A stretch of DNA of 64,000 nt, from contig VCCP01000005.1 of the NCBI GenBank assembly GCA_005765155.1, forward strand, positions 186,001 through 250,000. The letters run 5' to 3'. This document shows, one piece after another, positions 45,848 through 58,962 of the stretch. Each line of letters begins with the position of its first letter. Position 1 is the stretch's first letter. Origin of the DNA: Zelopaecilomyces penicillatus. Its lineage: Eukaryota; Ascomycota; Sordariomycetes; Hypocreales; Pseudodiploosporaceae. The position numbers were made by a program, and so were the translations under genes. The notes beneath the pieces are model-generated. The model made no database searches. It was not told the DNA's origin and saw only the letters and a program-made list of their open reading frames with translations.

Positions 45848-48061
45848 AACTCGTCTGTGAAAAAAAGTTTCTAGGAGGAGTGTGTGTGATCAAAGTTTTG
45901 TAGTGATATGTCTATGTCGTTGGTCAAGTTCCATTAAATCTATCGTGATATTTCACGCGAGGCGATTTGCATCGGGGGCAATGGAAAGACGGCATTTGTA
46001 TATGAAAGGTTTTGTCGAATCGTGTTCGTAGAGACAGCTTTTTAGTCGAACACCTATGTGCCACTTCTTGTGCAGTGAACGGCAAGACTTATTAAAGGTG
46101 GCAGTTCACTCTGAAAAACAAGGAGATTCTATTCCACTTTGGCGACAACTTGTTCCAATTGAACAAAGCGAACATGGCGCAGACACGGCTGCCTTGTCAA
46201 GATGAAGCTTTGCATCTCGCTGGTTTGGTGAAGCAAAGCACAAGGCATGCACGAACCAGCCTTGTTGATCTCAAAATAGTATAGTGTTCATTCGGTGAAG
46301 AAAATCTTCCTTCAAAGCCAGCACTAAGCTGTCTTGTGCTGCTAGTACTGCGCGACTCCATCGATCAAACTTGACAGGCGGAGAGGACAAGGACGGGAAG
46401 GATTTGTGTCAAACTTGGTGCTCGTGGTGTGTGGTTGGTCAATCTTGCTGCATGTATGGCGGATTGATGCCGCGAAACCCCCGGTAGTGTGATCGAGTCC
46501 ATGTAGTGAGATGTTCAACCCGTCATCAGGACCATCATATCGGCATTATGGTCGTCAAAGGGCTGCAGGATGGCTGTTGGAATCGCCTGAGTTTGTTGGA
46601 GGAAGGGAAGAGAAGGAATCCATCATCTGCACAGCCCCGCTGCCCAAGGTCCTGAATGCCTGCGATAGGCCTCTGGCTGCCGTTATCCATGTCGCTGCCA
46701 GTGGGAACCGCTAACCGCTACCAGTTAGTTAGCGGGTGCCCGCAAGCGGGTGGTCTTTTAGTGGCCTGGCTACCTCCACTAACTCTCCAGGTCCCTCTCG
46801 GCAGATTCTTCAAGGTACAGTGCTTTGTGTCTTGGTCAGAAGAAGCGGGAACATCTAACGTTGAGCCGGTAAAACACATCTCCCATAATAATGTCGGAGA
46901 TTACAAACGGCTTGCTTCCCGCACCAGCGCTGTCATTGTGACGATGGAGGTTATGCATGGCGCGGCATCAGAGGCATGTTGGCATGGTTTGGCTTCTTAT
47001 CAGCTGAAATTGCCTCACTGTGGCTGACGAGTGCGTAGTTACAAGTATATTGGCCAAAGTCGCCATCTTATCACGACAACGATTGGGCTCTGGCACATTA
47101 TGCCCAACCTGGCCAAGAGACCATGGTGGTAGGGCTTAGGCTGGCCATTGTCCTCTTTCTCCTCCTCATCCTCATCCTCCTCTTCATCCAGTCGCAAGCC
47201 GTCGGCGTTGTGCATTGCATGGAGTGGAGGGCCGTTTATTATTAGGGGACCACCAACCCGTGTGCTGCCCTGACCCAGCTGCGAGTCAGTGGGGCCTCGA
47301 ATCAATCTACCGGTAACAGGTTTGACTACATGCTGATACAACAATCTCACCACTCTACTGCAGAGCTCAGAAGCCCCCTTGTGCTACAGGCAAAATTTTC
47401 TCTCTGTCTGCTTACCTTTGGGCTGATTCATAGATCCGCGGATGCAGCATCATACCTGCTTTGGCAAGTTGGCGCAGCCAATAGCAGAAACAAAAACAAG
47501 AGGTCCGGAGTATAGGTCCGGAGCAAAGCCCCCAGGCTTGATGTTCCAAGTATTTGCAGCGGTCGTAGAAGGTCACTTCCGCGCTAGCTCGGCGGGATGC
47601 TGTCCCACTAGGGCCACCAAGGTCCCCTACGCAAGCCCCTAGGGCGGAGGGGCAAGTCGCATTTTCAGGGTCCAGGGTGTACCCACAGTGGGCTGCAGAC
47701 TTCCTAAAGGCTACGAGTACTGTTCCGCCTATCGGCTCTTAGTGCAAACCCCCACTCTTCCTTCTACTCTTCCACCTTTTCTACCCTTCCATTCTTCAAC
47801 TCATTGCCCCTCGACGATCCTTGTGCTGCGCATCCTATTTCTGTCTCTTTTCTGCTTTTTTCATCTCCAACATTACCAGATGTTCATTGCCCACCGAATC
47901 CCTCCCATCACCTGAGTCTTCGGTCTGCGCTGGCCCTTCGACCATTGATGTCTGATCCTTGATCGCCTGTCTGTCCGTCCACCGCAAGACCGATTAACGA
48001 GCGACGAGTCAACGACAGCCACCCCCCGCAACAGGTCGCCCCTCGTGGCTTCACTCTGCCG
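45848..48061. other. Intergenic, about 2.2 kb
   Basis: The divergent region between the DUF7924-like gene and the GATA factor. The last ~350 bases before 48062 are C/T-rich and look like a long 5' leader. A direct GGTCCGGAG repeat occurs at about 47502-47524. No gene supported. Confidence 0.4.
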
Positions 48062-48770
48062 ATGCCTGGGAATTCACTCCCCTCAACCGCTGCTGGACAA
48101 CATGACCAGTTTCCAGTTCCAATTACACATGTCGCCGATGTATCGTCTTTGGAGAGCAGCCCTCGACGGACGCCGGCGGCGCCCAGATTCTTACTGAACG
48201 CACTGCTGCAGCGGGAGGGCTTTGACTCGGTAAGGCCTTTCCTGTCGAGACTCCTCTGGTCTGCTTAGCTAGGGATGGAAAGCTTATTTGCGTGCAACAT
48301 GGGCAGGTCGAACATGATATCCAGGAGCTTCTCAGCTTCACCTACCAATTTCCAGGGTCGCTGGAAGTAGTTGGGAGCCACCTTACCGAGAGCGAGCTGC
48401 ACACCATGCTGGAGCTATCTGGAAACATCAGCAACAATCTCCATCAAATAGCTGTCCTCCGGCAGCAGGACGTCGAGATGGCGAGAGAGGCATCGGCAGC
48501 AGCACACGCCGTGCAAGACGAGGCCGATGCCTTGCTCCAGAGCAGGAAGGTGATTATGTCATGACGAATCATTGTCAAGCCTAGAAAATGCTGACGGGCG
48601 GACAGGAACAAAAACGCCGAACGCTGCCCAGCCATCCATGCTGTACCAACTGCAACGCGGCGTCGACGCCACAGTGGCGAACTGGACCAGAGGGACCGCA
48701 CACACTCTGCAATGTCTGCGGCCTGATCTATGCGAAGAAACAGAGCAGAGGCACCAAAAAGCCTCACTGA
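48062..48770 (+). CDS. Small GATA zinc-finger protein (WC-type finger), 3 exons
   Basis: Exons 48062-48229, 48307-48549 and 48606-48770 give 191 residues. The C-terminal finger runs C150-x2-C153-x18-C172-x2-C175 (CCTNC..TPQWRTGPEGPHTLCNVCGLIYAKK). The 18-residue loop is typical of the white-collar/plant-like class rather than the AreA class (17). The middle exon encodes an amphipathic helical stretch (ELHTMLELSGNISNNLHQIAVL..) that may mediate dimerisation. No PAS domain is present, unlike WC-1/WC-2. Probably a nuclear DNA-binding regulator; the target genes are unknown. All introns are GT-AG, and exon 3 starts after a CTGAC branch point. Confidence 0.85.
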
Positions 48771-50611
48771 GGTGCGGCGCGGCGCTCTCCGTTTGCCACC
48801 ATTATAATCTGCCGTCATTTGTTTGTTTTTTTGTTTTTCTTTTAATCCGTTGGTCTTTCTGTTAGGATGCAAAATGGAATGCCTCGTGTTACGGCGTATG
48901 TGTTATGTATGAGCAATTCAGGTAGCCAGACTGGAGTTGGGCAGGTCGGCGTTGGAAATGTATTCAACTATCAGCTGGTGGCAGCCAGCCCGTTGGTGCT
49001 GATTTTGATCTTGTAGCCTTTTTGTCTTCACTTTGGACTTGAATAGGACCGTCTTGTTGGCCACTATCATGCTGTTTAAACTTCAATAACGTTGGGAGAG
49101 TGTCGACCTTGATTCAATGCAATTGACATCAAATGCTTCTCCTAACCTCCCATTGAATGTAAAGTCTTCTACGTCTTGGCTATGCTTGGGTTGGCATGCC
49201 GATCTGCTTCATATGATTTATAGATTTCATGCGCCAAGTCCATCCAATGAAGATTCGCAATCCGCCTTGACCGTTTCAATTGATCTACATGACATCTATA
49301 CGGTGCCCAAAGTCAGCAAGGAGATCTCTCTACCAACTATAGCAGAGCCTACAAGAACTGCTACCTGGTCTCTCGTCTTCGTACGCTCGCTAACACACTG
49401 CGTTGCATAGTAGAGGCGCCTAGCGATGTCGTTTTCACTGATGCATGACATCATCAACGATCAGACAAGGAGGCAATTGCACTTTTCGATTTCACTTCAA
49501 CAAATATGGCAGAGTTGACTGACTACTACTCTAGCTATCTCTCCCAAACCACTGCAATAAAAGATCTAGCCTGACCTCACACGGAAAACAAGGCCTTGGG
49601 GATCCTGGATTGTCGCCACGCGTCCTCCATGGGAATCTGTTGGCGGTCTTGGATTTCTCAGATTAGCAAACAAAGAAAAATCAACTTGCAACGACGGAAG
49701 CCTGGTAAAAAACACTTGCGACAAGATTTTCCCACCGAGTAAAGAAGCCTTGTTGGCAGACTTTTCGCAACCCACGACATTGGACTCCAAGATAATGCGT
49801 ACAACGCCATCATCAGTCATGTCCCGCATCGTGCAATACGCCCGTCGTGTTCTGGTTTTTAATTAAGCATGTTACGATGAAAGAAAACCTGGCAGATATT
49901 TTTGACAGCAAGAACGCTTGCTTCGTCAAATAGGTAGGTAGACAATGATGGTTACAACAACATAGTTAATCCTACAAGAAGCTCTAATCAAAAAACAAAA
50001 GCCCACGGCCAACTTCTCCCAAAAAAAAAAACTTGCCGTCTATTTAGACTAAATGGGTTGCAGCAGTCCATGGCCGGGCAATTCCTCTTCTGGGACAAGC
50101 TTGCCATGACTAGGTGGTCTGATCCAAGGCACAGATTCGGGGGATATTTACTAGACCAGACCACACGGATGAAAGTTCGATGGCAAGGCTGCTGGGGAGA
50201 AAAAAGCGCGACTATTATTAGAACGATATTACTTTATGGGCACATTAACTTTGGTTTTGTTGGTTTCACCGGCGATTTCGAGTTCTGGCGTAGAAACAAG
50301 CTCTCTGCTTTAGGAACTGTCCGATCTGTGACGTTCAGCCGCAACGGATATCACGGATGCAATACATGCGCAGGCCATTATATATCGATGGGAAGAGCGT
50401 GAGGTGACGGATTGGGTGATGACGATTATTCGCTGCTGGTTGTGGAATAGGTCGACGGTCCTGCAGTGTATAAAGTGCCTGGTGTCTCTGCATGAAGATG
50501 GCAGCTTTGCAACTCAACCACAACAACGATCCATCTTCATACTCGCTACATCGTACCATCAATATCGCTCGCTATCCCCATTATCTACCTTTTTTTTAAA
50601 TAGAAAAAGAA
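48771..50611. other. Intergenic, about 1.8 kb
   Basis: Contains only short unrecognised ORFs (for example 49566-49829 on the minus strand). A likely TATAAA is at about 50470, 140 bases before the next gene. Confidence 0.4.
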
Positions 50612-51392
50612 ATGATGCTTTCCTCATCCGTCTTCATTGCAGGCGCGTCTCTCGCCCTCGCCGCATCATCATCAACAGCCACATCCTCGTGCTGCAGCAG
50701 CTTCGTACCTACACGCCAACACCAACAACAAATCATGGAGCAGTACCTCGACCTTTGGGGGGGCAACTACAGTCTAGAGCACGCAATCCTAAGTCCTGAC
50801 GTGCATCTATACCAGGACCGCTTCCCGACGGGGAATGGGACGAGGGTGGTGGCGCCAAAGTCGTCGAGGGAGTTTGTAGATTTTGTGAAGAGCTCGCGCG
50901 AAGGGTGGAAGGAGTATGCGTTTGGGTTGATGAACTCGGCGTTTGATGGGTATAACGTGGTGATTCGGTGGAAGCTGAATGCCAATGTCGGGCCCAAGTT
51001 TAAGTTTCCGAGGTAAAGTCACCCACTTTCTCTTCTCTTCTTTCTCCTTCTTCCCCTTGCCTGTCCTCTTTTGTCTCTCATCTCCTTGCCCTTGTTAGCC
51101 TTGCATTTTGTGTCTCAATCCAGTTTTCATCAGCCTTGCTATTTTTCCCAGCTCCCATCACCCCTACCCTAAACAAAAAGTGAAGAACAAAAGAAAATGT
51201 ACATTAACTATTTCTAATCGTAAACTTTACTGACTTCTTCTTGATAGTCCGCTCAAAGAAGGCGACTATGTGACGTACAATGGGACCGACATTCTGCAGC
51301 TGGACAGGTGCTCTGGCAAGATTGCGCAGATTGACTCGGCACAGGATCTGACGTCTTTTTTGCATGCAATTGGTTTGCCTGGGTATGAATGA
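50612..51392 (+). CDS. Secreted SnoaL-like protein, 2 exons
   Basis: Exons 50612-51012 and 51248-51392 (235-base GT-AG intron) give 181 residues. A signal peptide (about 1-18, VFIAGASLALAASS) precedes a region like the NTF2/SnoaL fold: EQYLDLWGGNYSLEHAILSPDVHLYQDRFP, a central helix REFVDFVKSSREGWKEYAF and strands NVVIRWKLNA, VTYNGTDILQLDRCSGKIAQ. Such small alpha+beta barrels act as isomerases or cyclases or simply bind ligands; fungal secreted forms are largely uncharacterised. The catalytic residues are not evident. Confidence 0.75.
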
Positions 51393-52299
51393 ATATGTGT
51401 TATATCAGTCATGTTTAGCTTTTTAAAGAAAACAAATAGAATTCTACCTACCGCCATCTCTTCTTAAATGTTAGCCAAGGGAAGTTGAATCTGGCAAATT
51501 ATTAATAGTCTACATACACTATTTGTCAAAAATGCTTTACGTACACGATGTTGTCAATAGTGAAATAAAATCTATACGTATTTTAAGATTGAGCATATCC
51601 TGCTATGAAAAGGATTAGATTTATCTTTTTGAACCAGGACAAATGCGACATTCTCTAATATCCTACATTTGTTCAACAACCTTGTTGTAAACAAACGCCG
51701 GTTCAATTTCACTTCCAGCTGCAGGGTAGCCTTTTCCTGTCAAGTGAGCAGTGGCCTACCATCCATCCATCCTCAGAAGGTTTGAGAGTATCTCCTTTTA
51801 TAAATGTGACCATTACTTTGTCGTTGGAAAAATCTTTATTTTTTCCATGCGTGCAAATTATCCATCGGCTAAATTTCTGACAAGTATGGACTTCTTCAAA
51901 AGATGAAACGTAACTCAACGAGGTATGCTCATCTCAACTAGAGGTGGGCTAACTTGAACACTGCTGGACAGCGTTCTGATTTTGTCTAGATTTCGCATCC
52001 CAAAGAGAGTAATACAAGTTAGAGGGTTAGATTTCAACCAAGAAGAGAAAAGCATGTCAAGCCTGTACACAATTATCTCTGTTTTGCTCTGTGCCAAAGT
52101 TCTTTGCACAGCATTCAAGACATTTGAGTAGAAGCAACGATTGACGAACTCATTTCTGAGCTCGCTTTCTTCTCATTTAGTATAAATAACACTATCGATT
52201 AATTTTCCAGCTCAGAACAAGACATGCAGAACCAACAGATGAAGTTGGAATACAGGATACAACTCATTATAACATCCCTTCTATCCATCAGTTAAGTCT
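51393..52299. other. Convergent intergenic spacer
   Basis: About 0.9 kb of AT-rich sequence between two convergent genes. No gene supported. Confidence 0.4.
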
Positions 52300-52675
52300 C
52301 TAACCCTCAGTGCCAACGGGCTCCACGCAGAGAACACCCTGTCCGGCAACCACTAGGGTGCAGCAGTAAGGCTGTTTGCCCTGGGCAACACAGCTCTTCT
52401 TGAATGTGACACCGTTGGTGGGAATGATACCCTCTGCAGATACTGGTTAGCGACGTTTCTAGAATAAAGACAGGTGGGCAAGGACGCTTGTATGGAATTT
52501 ACTTACTGTTATCACAGTTGAGATTGGCAGCACCAGCAACAGAAGTGTCACAGCAGACCGCGTTGTTGTTGGTTGTTCCTTCAGGGCAAATACTGTTGCC
52601 TCGCTCCATGATGTTGGAGGGGACGGCCAGGACAACGCTGGCAAAGACGGCAATGGTGGCGATGGAGAACTGCAT
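52300..52675 (-). CDS. Class II hydrophobin, 2 exons
   Basis: Exons 52507-52675 and 52300-52433 (complement) give a 100-residue protein. A signal peptide (MQFSIATIAVFASVVLAVP) is followed by the eight-cysteine hydrophobin pattern with class II spacing: C-x10-CC-x11-C-x16-C-x8-CC-x10-C. Blocks CPEGTTNNNAVCCDTS and SCVAQGKQPYCCTLVVAGQG are typical. Class II hydrophobins self-assemble at air-water and wall interfaces and coat spores and hyphae. This is the smallest family gene in the window with a firm identity. It also supports assignment to ascomycetes. Confidence 0.95.
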
Positions 52676-55366
52676 CTTGAAGGTTGATGTTTTGATGTGG
52701 AAGTGGAGTGTTGAGGGAAGAGTTGATGTGATTGGGATGTGATTGTGTGACAGTGATTGTGGTGGTGAGGAAAAGAAACTGATTTGGAGGTCGGCACAAG
52801 AGACCTTTATACATCTTTTTTTTCAACGACTGGTCAAACCGAGCGGAAGGGAGGTGTCCGAAACATTTACACATATGCAGCTATCAGGAGTCGAAAGTCA
52901 GACAAGACTGTTGTCACTTCGTGCATTAGAGTTTCTCAGAAAGCCACCAGTGTCTCAAAAATGTCTTGCTGAGCCAGGAACAATATGCCAACGGGAATAG
53001 GCATTGGCAGCCAACATTGTTTCTTGGCTCGCAGGTCTCCATGCAATGAGGTTACTTGGCCAACTAGCATTCCCTGCTCCATACCTGCATTTGTCTTCAC
53101 GAGTAACATGGCGGTAAACGGAATGTGTACGAAATATCGGTGAACTTGCTTACGAGTTAGTTTCCAGCTGGAGTGGTCCCATGTTTTTGCTTCTTAATGC
53201 GGCCATGCAAGGCCAACATGAGAAAAACAGCCTGTGAGCGTGCAAAACAAGAGGGATTCAAGTGGGCCGTGATTATAAACAATGGCGACAGGAACACAAT
53301 GGGCTAATTTTCCATGTCCAAACTCGAATGGTTGCATGGAGACAGGCTACCCCTACTTCCGTAGATCCATAATAAAAACGAGTTAAACAACTTGACCGCC
53401 CTCGAACTGGTGTCAACATAACAACGTGCACCTTGAAACGAGAACTGTTACTCAACAGACTAGTTGGGAACGGCGTCCTGACTGGCACTCTGCTGAGTCT
53501 AGTTGTTATGCACTTCCAGATGCGGAACCCCGATGAACCGAGAAGCTCACTAGCCCTGCAAGTCATAACTCCATGCCATGCAGCCGAGGATATCTCTGAG
53601 ATGCCATAGGCATTAGTTGTCTGGTAGGAATATCAAGCGAAAATTATCGAGAGCTGACATACACCTTGTCAGACATGGCTGGGGCAGCACCGAGGCCCGT
53701 CCCGGGTTCGAAACAAGGCCCCTGCCCAGAGTCCACTTCATCTCAAATCGATACGATATTCCGTAGCCTCGATGACTCTGATCGGGGGTTGGGGGCTGGA
53801 TGGCTTGTAGTTCAAGACATAACATCTGCGGGGTGGCGGACCCAAGGCCGTCCAGCAGCCCCTCATTGGACGTCGGCAGTCCGCATCCGTACCACGCATA
53901 TGTAGGGATGGACTGAGAAGGTCTGATTTCTCGGCTTCGGAATTCAAATCATACACTGAAATGATGTGCATTGTGGCGACTGGTAGACAGACTTGGCATT
54001 GTTGAAGGCGGTCAAAAAGCCCCGAATGGAGACCATCGCAAAGGTAATGCTGTGCCGAGATTGTGAAAGGGGACGTCAACATGAAAGAATTATCAAAATG
54101 CCACCAGATCCAGAGCCATTACTATGTTGCTCCAAAAACTTAACATGCGCAGACAGTCTTCAGGGCGCTACGGCAGCCAGATGCAATGATGACTTCGATG
54201 TTCCCAGTCCGTTGTGGATCGGAGGTTGGCGAGAGTGCAGCAAGGTTCATGACTTGATCATGCATCTCTGCATAGACTGACCCGTTCCTCCACTGTCCTC
54301 GGCTGCTGGTCTGGGTGTCCATCATTGGTCTGGGAGGCCGCGTTGGAAAATCTATTTAGTTGGCATAATGACATAACTTGCTGAGGGAGGCGCCGTTTGA
54401 AGGAGGCGCATACCTCACGTAATTGAGACATTGAAGCCGCTCGAGTGAGTAAAGAAGCGGTGTTGACAAAGGATTGGATTCCTCTGGGGTCCAACATACG
54501 AGATGTGGAAATTGGTGGCAATTTTCTTCCTGGCTGGATGCAAGGGAGTTTGCCTTCAATGAAAGGGTTCTTCTGCCCCTGGATGTGCTGCACAGCCTGT
54601 GCTGGATACCTATTGGCAGGGGAAGGAAAACGAAGCAAGTGGTTTTTGTTTTCTCGTCTCTCTTCTTCTTCTTCCTTGACCGATTGACAGATTATGTCTA
54701 TACATCCTCGAATTAGATAGTGGAGTCACGGTTCAAGCTCCCGAGGCTCTCGAAGCTTGGGAAGGGCGAGGATGTCTGCCTCTCTCATCGTGGAGCAACC
54801 ATGGCTGTGTCATATTCCGAATCCACTTCGTCTCTTGCCGCGACATCCTCCCTTCCCAGCCCAAGGAGTGCTGGGTTGCTCTGGCAACTCTTTTGTCGCA
54901 TTGCTAGTGTGTTTACGTTTGCGGAAACAGAATTTCTGGGTTCCGGATGCTGTCATTGGTATGCGACTGACAGACCGAGGGCAGGCAGCTCGGCGTATGG
55001 TCTGGTGATGGGAAAGTGAAGGGCAGATCATGGTGTGGTGTAGAGAAAAGAGGGTTGAATGCTCACCATGACTTGTGGTGGAGGAGATGGCGCTGAAAGA
55101 AACCAGGATGGCACCACAGGCGCTATTGATGACGCCTTTGGTGTAGGGTTGTCGTCTACAGTGGTCTACCGCTGTGCAACACCGCTGTATGCTCTGCGAA
55201 TATGCACCAATGGCAAATGGCATCGCATACATGCGGAAGGAGGCTTCGTCATTCCCTCCTGCCCTGCTAGATAGGCTGTGAATCGTCAAGATAGAGAAAA
55301 AAAAAATCTGTTCTAGAATTTACACCATCACACACTTGGCTATACATGGCCAGCATCAAGTCTAAC
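52676..55366. other. Intergenic region, about 2.7 kb
   Basis: Only short overlapping ORFs without recognisable motifs. The first ~200 bases are the hydrophobin promoter. A T-loop-like GGTTCGAAAC at about 53705 is not part of a foldable tRNA. No gene supported. Confidence 0.4.
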
Positions 55367-56983
55367 TTAAGCCCTCTGTTCAGCCAGCCATTTGGCCTTC
55401 CAACCTGGGAAGAAGGGACTCTCCGCAAGTGTTGCCGGCTCCCAGTTTTGTTCCATTAATCCATTCTCCATCTGCCACCTCTCAAACTCCTGCAGCATCG
55501 GTATCGCTACTTGGTCGAATTCTCTAGTCTGCTTGTACTTGAGGATTTCTTCCTTTCCGGCTTGGAGCACCTTTAGCATTAAACTCGGCACATACGGCTC
55601 GTGTTTCACCGTTTCGAGTGGGGTGAAGAATGTCTTGAAGTTGAAGACGACGGCGCCAGAGAGAGGCAAACGCCTCAATGTCTGCCAATCAATGCGCAAA
55701 TGGCAGGGCGACGTGGTGTGCTCGGTGTTCTCGTGGCCAAGATGAGCATGGCCTTGTTTTCCATTTCCTGGTGCTACATAGAGCGTCTTGTTGGTCTGCA
55801 AGGTCCACGCACCGCGCTGAATGGGCTTGGATGTTGGCAGCTTGGCGAAGAATCTGGAAATGGTGCTTGAGCATATTCCCTTGTTGAAAACATGGAGTAT
55901 CACGTAACAGGATGTATACTTACCTATCCATACTCATTTGCATTTTATTCTTGTAATCTGGCACTGACACATGAATCTCGTGCAGCCGCTTCCCAATGGC
56001 TGTATCGACATTGAATCCTTGGCCAGAACAAATAACGCCTGCCCTGAAATGATACAGTCCAGTTTCCGGATTGCGTGACATGATAACAAAGTCCTCTGGC
56101 ACATTATGGAGAAGTATAAGCAACGGATGGTGAGCTTTGATCACCGAGACAGTACCAAGAATTTTGTTTGCAAGTCGCTGATCGTCGTCTGAAAGGCTAA
56201 AGTACTGAGGATATCGGGCACACAGAAACTGCAATGTCATTTCCATAACCTCTTTGCAGGCCAACTCGGATCCAGGAAGCCATTGCAGTATGTCTTTTCC
56301 GTGCTTGGCATAGAGCTCCTTTCGCTCAGCGATGCCGGCTTTATACGTGCTTTCCAACTCAATCCACCAATCGGGCTCGAGCTTCGAAAGAGCTGCAAGA
56401 CAGTCAATGTCACTCAAAAAGCTTAGGGTGGCAATGGGACTTCACTACCCATGGTCTGGTGGTATGCCCATCTGAAAGGTCTATACGGTCTTGGGAGCGC
56501 TTTGTTAATGTCAAAATCCAGGTGCGGTTCTGGCATGGGAAATTCAGAGAGAAGAGCATAATTGGGGAAATCGCCCAGCTCCTTGATCTCATCCACTGAT
56601 AGCCCACTTGGGAGATACTCTGTGCCAGCTGCATTTGCGTAGTCTGCCTCAAGGCCTAGCTGTGTTTCTTCGAAAACAGCCTGTCGAAACTGTCGACCTT
56701 TTGGTTTCAATATTCCAGCGCTCTCGTATCGCTCTCGCTGGAAAGGCGGCCATGTCCGCTGGAGATCAACAGCGGGGCATGCTAAGGCGGGGGCCTTGAA
56801 GCCGCTCGATGACGGCGATGGATGTTTCGAACTCGACGAAATCGAGGTTTTGTTTCGCCTACGCACCTGGATTCTATTGAAGACAGAACCCCTCTTTCTC
56901 CATTCCCTTAACATCCACGAAAGGAGGAGCAAAAGTACAGGGCCCACGACAAAGATATAGGAGCTGGACATGATGAAGTCCAA
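55367..56983 (-). CDS. DUF3445 / HODM-like oxidase, copy A, 3 exons
   Basis: Exons 56449-56983, 55924-56392 and 55367-55853 (complement) give 496 residues. An N-terminal membrane anchor (YIFVVGPVLLLLLSWML) and a basic/serine stretch precede a DUF3445 (heme-dependent oxidative N-demethylase alpha-like) domain. Its blocks are PYRPFRWAYHQTMALSKLEP, DWWIELESTY, FLCARYPQYFSLS and the signature RIDWQTLRRLPLSGAVVFNF. Bacterial HODM demethylates amines with heme and electron input; the fungal substrates are unknown. The anchor suggests ER or other endomembrane placement facing the cytosol. Divergent from a second DUF3445 gene 650 bases away. Confidence 0.85.
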
Positions 56984-57633
56984 GAGTAATAGCTGATGTT
57001 TACTTTGAGCTTTTCTTCAACAACCCCCGCAGATGCTGATCAACAGATCTTATTTTGTTTGTGTCAGAACGTCACATTGTAGTTATCATGAGTGCGAACA
57101 GCTGGTTCTTGGCTCTATAATAACACTGTCCTAGAAGAGGTCATGAGGCAGCGGCCCGAACGCCCGTTGCAAAGCGATTCGTTCGCGTCCCCGCCTAGTA
57201 TGACGCCGGGCTTATCTTCCCCACAGCCGAAAGCAGAAGTTAAAACGAGACGGCCACGCGCGGACCCCCGTGACCCAAGACTAGTCTCTACGCCTCTCCA
57301 CTCGGAGCTCTGTAGCATTCTCCGTGCCCGGGAATTTAAGTAAGAAGTATCATATATAAAGCATAGTACTTTGAGATTCCGCTTACTTTTTTCTACACGA
57401 CTTTCTTCCCAAGAAAAAGGTCTCTGAAAGAAATAGATATATACTGCAGGGGCAACCCAATCATTCGACGGGTATGGTCCCGCCTATTTCCCCGCACACC
57501 ATGCCTACACTAGACAAGCAGGGCCTATTGATATTCATTTATCCTATTCAAAGACTGATTGAATACACACTGACATTGTTATCATGTATGAAAATAGAGT
57601 CTCTTCAAAACAGCACACTGTGTGCCCTTCAAA
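56984..57633. promoter_or_regulatory. Bidirectional promoter of the DUF3445 pair
   Basis: The 650 bases between the two divergent start codons. A small GC-rich block lies at about 57140-57330 and a TATATAA-like string at 57352. Shared control of both paralogues is inferred from geometry only. Confidence 0.4.
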
Positions 57634-58962
57634 ATGGTCGGCGATGCCCTATTATTCATCATGCTGATGGCTTCCGCCGCCGTTGCGGTAGTACTCTGTG
57701 TGGCACTTACAATCTTTGTATGATCTACCGTCTGTTACTCTTGCTTTAATTTGTCTGACTTTGGGCAAACAGCGGCGGGTAGTCAGACGACAAGATTATA
57801 AAAACGTGGAGGAGAAAAAAATGTTGGGGCCACAATTAGCAATTGAGCCATTGGAGAATTTCCGATGGGAGTCAGAGAGCCCCAAGCTGCTAAGACCTGT
57901 GAAGCCTATTTACCACATCACAATGGGTAGGTGCCCCGGTTTTCTTACATAGTTCTTCGTCGCTCTTATGTTCGATGATTGACAGATTCAAGGCTTAAAG
58001 AGTGATACACCATCTGAGCTCATTACTATCGACAGCGATTATTCTGATAGAGTTAAACTACGCGCGCAACTTATGGCCATTCACGAAGACACCGTACTAG
58101 GCTTTCTGCCTGAGGGTAAAGAAGCTGTTCGTGAGATTTACAACTATCTTTTCCAAGACTACCTTCCAATTCGCTACCCGACCATCTTTCGTTTGAACGA
58201 CGACAAGAAGACACTAAGAAACATTGTCACATCCGCCAGTTTCCCTACACAGGCTCCAGAAGATGGGCTCACTGCGTTGCGAAGGATCGGACAAACAGTG
58301 GAAGAGGAAATGTTCCTGCTTCGTGAGACGCCCGAAGGCCACCAGTGCGTGGCTTTGGTTTGCTGCTTTGCTTCTGGCTTTGATCCATCCACCAAGCTTG
58401 GCAAAACCCTGCAGGGCATTCACTCGCCAGTGCCTGCGTATGAGAAGATTGGTCCCAGTATGGAGCGTTTTTTTAGCAAGCTCGAGGTTGGTAAGAGCGT
58501 TAAGCGCACGAATGTGAGTTGAGGGGCTTCGTCGTGGGATTTTGGGGTGTCAGGAAGCTAACACAATGGGGATGCAGTGGTCGATTCAGACAATCCCGGA
58601 CCTGTTTGTTTGCAAAACTCATCCCAAGCCCGGCGAAACAGTCGAAGAAGTTGAAGATGTAGATATCGAGAAGGTAATTGACTATCTATGCTCGACTTTT
58701 GTTCTGTTTTCGTTTGCTGACATGCATACAGGTTTACTTTAGAGTTGAGCTTCAAACCCTCACACGGCTGCCAAAAACACGCGCCGTTCTTTTCTCGTTC
58801 AAGACTTACATGTATCCCATGCGGCAACTGAAAGAGGAAGGGCAAGGCCCCGCCATGGCAGATGCCATTGAGGGACTTACAAAGGGTAACGCAGCGGGCA
58901 TGTGGACGTATAAAGGCGCTTCAATCTGGGGGGACAAGGTTGTTACATATCTACGAGCGTAG
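57634..58962 (+). CDS. DUF3445 / HODM-like oxidase, copy B, 5 exons
   Basis: Exons 57634-57717, 57773-57926, 57993-58513, 58578-58673 and 58732-58962 give 361 residues. The first exon is almost entirely a membrane anchor (LLFIMLMASAAVAVVLCVAL) followed by RRVVRR. Then come IYHITMGLKSD, LITIDSDYSDR, YLPIRYPTIFRLN and FRVELQTLTRLPKTRAVLFSF, each aligning with copy A. The third exon starts after an AAG acceptor (TTCAAG|GC), which is needed to keep the frame. It is about 130 residues shorter than copy A, mainly in the N-terminal linker and C-terminus. Sequence divergence is high, so this is an old duplication. Same inferred function as copy A. Confidence 0.85.

Noticed and set aside
49566..49829. 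87-residue minus-strand ORF
   Set aside because: No homology pattern, signal peptide or splice partners visible.
53690..53725. GGGTTCGAAAC resembling a tRNA T loop
   Set aside because: The flanking bases do not form a T stem, and no acceptor or anticodon arm fits.
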